Shown in pieces: positions 44,823-46,739 of a stretch of 46,739 bases of DNA. Position numbers and translations under genes: made by a program. The notes beneath the pieces were generated by a model that was given only the letters and a program-made list of their open reading frames with translations, ran no database searches and had not been told where the DNA came from. The stretch lies in NCBI GenBank assembly GCA_913031125.1, contig CAJWFK010000023.1, positions 1-46,739 on the forward strand. Direction: 5' to 3'. The DNA is from an uncultured Woeseia sp. (lineage in GTDB: Bacteria; Pseudomonadota; Gammaproteobacteria; Steroidobacterales; Woeseiaceae). Position 1 is the stretch's first letter. Each line of letters begins with the position of its first letter.

Positions 44823-45998
44823 CTACTCTGTAACGGCCTCCAGGATTCGCTGGATAGCGACTCTTGGTCCAAGAATTGGAAGGTCTGGAAGAATGTTCCA
44901 ACCTGTGGTCACTATAACCATATCAAGCTCCGGGAGGACGATCGGCCGCTGCCCACCGAATCCTACACCGGCAAAAGCAACTTGATGGTCGCCATCGTAC
45001 TGGTAACGATAGAGCCACCATTTATAACCATACTCAATAGCACCATCAGGCGTCACACTTACACTCGGTTCCACCGAGGCCCTCACCCATTCTTCCGGCA
45101 CAACCTGTTGGCCTTCCCATGCTCCCCCTTTCAGAAAAAGGTATGCGATCTTGGCTATCCCACGGGAAGTCACATAAAGACCCTCCTGCGCATCAGCGAG
45201 TCCCTGTGGCGTTCGTTTCCACATGTAGTTCTCGAGCCCTATCGGCGCAAATAAATGTTGAGCTGCGTATTCCTCAAGATCGATACCGGTAGCCAATCGA
45301 AAAATATGGCCCAATATGAGTGTGGCCCCGCTGTTGTACTTGAACACCTCTCCTGGAGCCCCTGCCATCGGTCGATCCAGGGTGTACTGCACCCAGTCCG
45401 GAGACACCGCCATAATCGTGAACGTGTTAGCTGGATCCGTGTAGGGAACATCTTCATTCCAGTCCAGCCCTGTTGACATTGTGAGTAGGTGCCGAACCGT
45501 CATGGCCTCCTTCTGTTCATCAACATTTGCCACTTTCTCCGGATCGAAAAAGGACAGCACCGGCGTATCAAGGGGTGGGAATTCGTTCCGGCCAATGGCA
45601 ATGCCTATTACAGCCGAAACTACGCTTTTGGTGACAGATTGCATGCTATGCAGGTCGCCACGGCGATAGTAGGGGTGCCACCATGAGTTGAAGTAGTTAT
45701 AGGGACCTGTTGGATCGTGGACTACCAGTGGACCCGGGGTTCTCGCCTCCTTAGCGTAGATCGCGCTGTAGTCATGTTCGTAATAGCGTTCGAGAGCCAC
45801 CTTACCGTGCCGGATGACCAATATAGAATCGACGTATCCGTATTTACCATTACCTATATCAGCCTCGAAAGCGCCGAGTGTTTCAACGTCAAATCCTAAA
45901 TCGGCAGGATTGGCTTGGGGCCATACCTCCCCTGCATGAACGGGAGAAAGACCAAGAACGAAGCTGAGAAAAAAAGAGATCAGGTACTGTCTTTTCAT
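44823..45998 (-). CDS. Exported serine hydrolase (class C beta-lactamase fold)
   Basis: This 391-residue protein has a signal peptide ending PVHA. The catalytic motifs are SVTK (Ser121, Lys124), YNS (Tyr221) and a late GFGGQ. The layout is that of periplasmic esterases and amidases such as 6-aminohexanoate-dimer hydrolase relatives. It shares the fold with the Tat-exported enzyme at 26613, but uses a Sec-type signal and lacks the long C-terminal domain. It lies about 77 bp after a sulfatase gene and 104 bp before the symporter start. Confidence 0.87.
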   Translation of the reverse strand: MKRQYLISFFLSFVLGLSPVHAGEVWPQANPADLGFDVETLGAFEADIGNGKYGYVDSILVIRHGKVALERYYEHDYSAIYAKEARTPGPLVVHDPTGPYNYFNSWWHPYYRRGDLHSMQSVTKSVVSAVIGIAIGRNEFPPLDTPVLSFFDPEKVANVDEQKEAMTVRHLLTMSTGLDWNEDVPYTDPANTFTIMAVSPDWVQYTLDRPMAGAPGEVFKYNSGATLILGHIFRLATGIDLEEYAAQHLFAPIGLENYMWKRTPQGLADAQEGLYVTSRGIAKIAYLFLKGGAWEGQQVVPEEWVRASVEPSVSVTPDGAIEYGYKWWLYRYQYDGDHQVAFAGVGFGGQRPIVLPELDMVIVTTGWNILPDLPILGPRVAIQRILEAVTE

Positions 45999-46075
45999 GG
46001 TTTCCTTTACAGAACCCTTCAGTGGGCCCCGTTAAATATTAAGAACATTGCGTGCAAACCGAATCTTATCGGAAC

Positions 46076-46739
46076 TCAAGGATCCGGTGTGCCCGGATCA
46101 TCTGCAATGGAAGCCCTGTGTTCCCGCATCAACCGAGAAAAAGGTGTCGCTATCCACGAATCCTGGATGTAGTGCCGAAGACGCTCCTTTTCCTGGGGGT
46201 CTTTATACAAATTGTAGTAAGTGGCCGGGGTATTGGTGACGACAGGCTCACCGATTCTTTCAATTTCCTTGTACAGCATTTTCCAGTTACGCCATTTTGC
46301 ACCATAGATCTCGTTACCGACGTAAATAACAAACGACTCTCGAGCAGAGGTGTCCGATTTGCCCAGTAGAAAATCTGACTGGTCCGCGCTATCCATGACC
46401 CGGTCGTTGGGAATATCGAGGCCAAGCATGCCGGCCAGCGTGGCATACACATCCATCGCATGCACTATTTCATTCGATACCCGTCTTTCCGGTATTTTGC
46501 CCGGCCAGCGAATCAGGAACGGAACCCGGAATGCGCCTTCGAAACTCGTGAACAGACTGCCCCTCCAGGGCCCGTTGAATCCTTCCCTTCCAACTCCGCC
46601 ATAGCCGCCGTTATCCGAGGTAAAGATAAAAATGGTGTCATCCCTGAGCCCATGGTCGTCGATGGCCGTCAGGAGTTCACCAACATACGTATCTGTTTGC
46701 GCGAGGATATCGGCAAAATCGCCGTTACCGGTTTTACCT
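46076..46739 (-). CDS. Sulfatase, C-terminal part, cut by window end
   Basis: The last 221 codons of an arylsulfatase-type protein run off the right edge. It has FIFTSDNGGYGGVGREGF, with the Asp-Asn metal ligands, and VPFLIRWPGKIPERRVSNE. A C-terminal segment with WRNWKMLYKEI and YYNLYKDPQEKERL is typical of the family. The active-site cysteine region lies outside the window, so its activation type cannot be judged. It is on the same strand as the serine hydrolase and symporter that follow. Confidence 0.9.
   Translation of the reverse strand, partial: GKTGNGDFADILAQTDTYVGELLTAIDDHGLRDDTIFIFTSDNGGYGGVGREGFNGPWRGSLFTSFEGAFRVPFLIRWPGKIPERRVSNEIVHAMDVYATLAGMLGLDIPNDRVMDSADQSDFLLGKSDTSARESFVIYVGNEIYGAKWRNWKMLYKEIERIGEPVVTNTPATYYNLYKDPQEKERLRHYIQDSWIATPFSRLMREHRASIADDPGTPDP

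Overview
The window reads as a chromosomal segment of a marine-type gammaproteobacterium. The reasons are a complete System I cytochrome c maturation operon (ccmABCDEFGHI), an enterobacterial-type thymidine kinase, DUF3108 and DUF374 proteins, and many exported hydrolases including two sulfatases. The genus cannot be fixed from the sequence. I see no rRNA, tRNA, CRISPR array, transposase, phage gene or recognisable transcription regulator.

Layout. (1) 1-5374: a lipid-type biosynthesis block. A cytochrome P450, a fatty acyl-AMP ligase fused to an acyl carrier domain, and a FabH-like ketoacyl synthase (cut by the window start) form one minus-strand operon. A DUF374 acyltransferase and a DUF3108 periplasmic protein run divergently from it. 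(2) 5380-9035: a small lipoprotein, an FAD amine/amino-acid oxidoreductase, a nitronate monooxygenase and a hotdog thioesterase. (3) 9090-15672: the ccm operon on the minus strand in the order A-B-C-D-E-F-G-H-I, with overlapping or abutting genes. It includes a 53-residue ccmD. (4) 15933-19391: an ExeA-like ATPase fused to an FHA domain, thymidine kinase, a secreted S1/P1 nuclease and a Prx5-type peroxiredoxin. (5) 19445-24724: minus-strand exported proteins, namely a sulfatase with an unusual active-site motif plus a small partner, a lipoprotein built from two NTF2-VOC units, a YdhR-like protein and a lipoprotein of unknown role. (6) 24914-30328: a plus-strand operon of four exported proteins (YtcJ-like amidohydrolase lipoprotein, Tat-exported serine hydrolase, beta-propeller-like protein, thioredoxin-like protein). 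(7) 30346-46739: a catabolic and transport region with four SDR domains, an S10 peptidase, a TsgA-like MFS carrier, an aldolase/dehydrogenase fusion, a HyuA-type protein without HyuB, a bicupin, a secreted beta-propeller, a sodium:solute symporter, a class C-type serine hydrolase and a second sulfatase cut by the window end.

The ccm operon is housekeeping. The most distinctive parts are the FAAL-ACP/P450/KAS III operon, the sulfatase with CQQTR in place of CxPxR, the duplicated NTF2-VOC lipoprotein, the ATPase-FHA fusion with an altered Walker B, and the four-gene exported operon. The right third looks like machinery for taking up sugar-like or sulfated organic compounds, cleaving them outside the cytoplasm and oxidising the products. 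The substrate cannot be named from the sequence.
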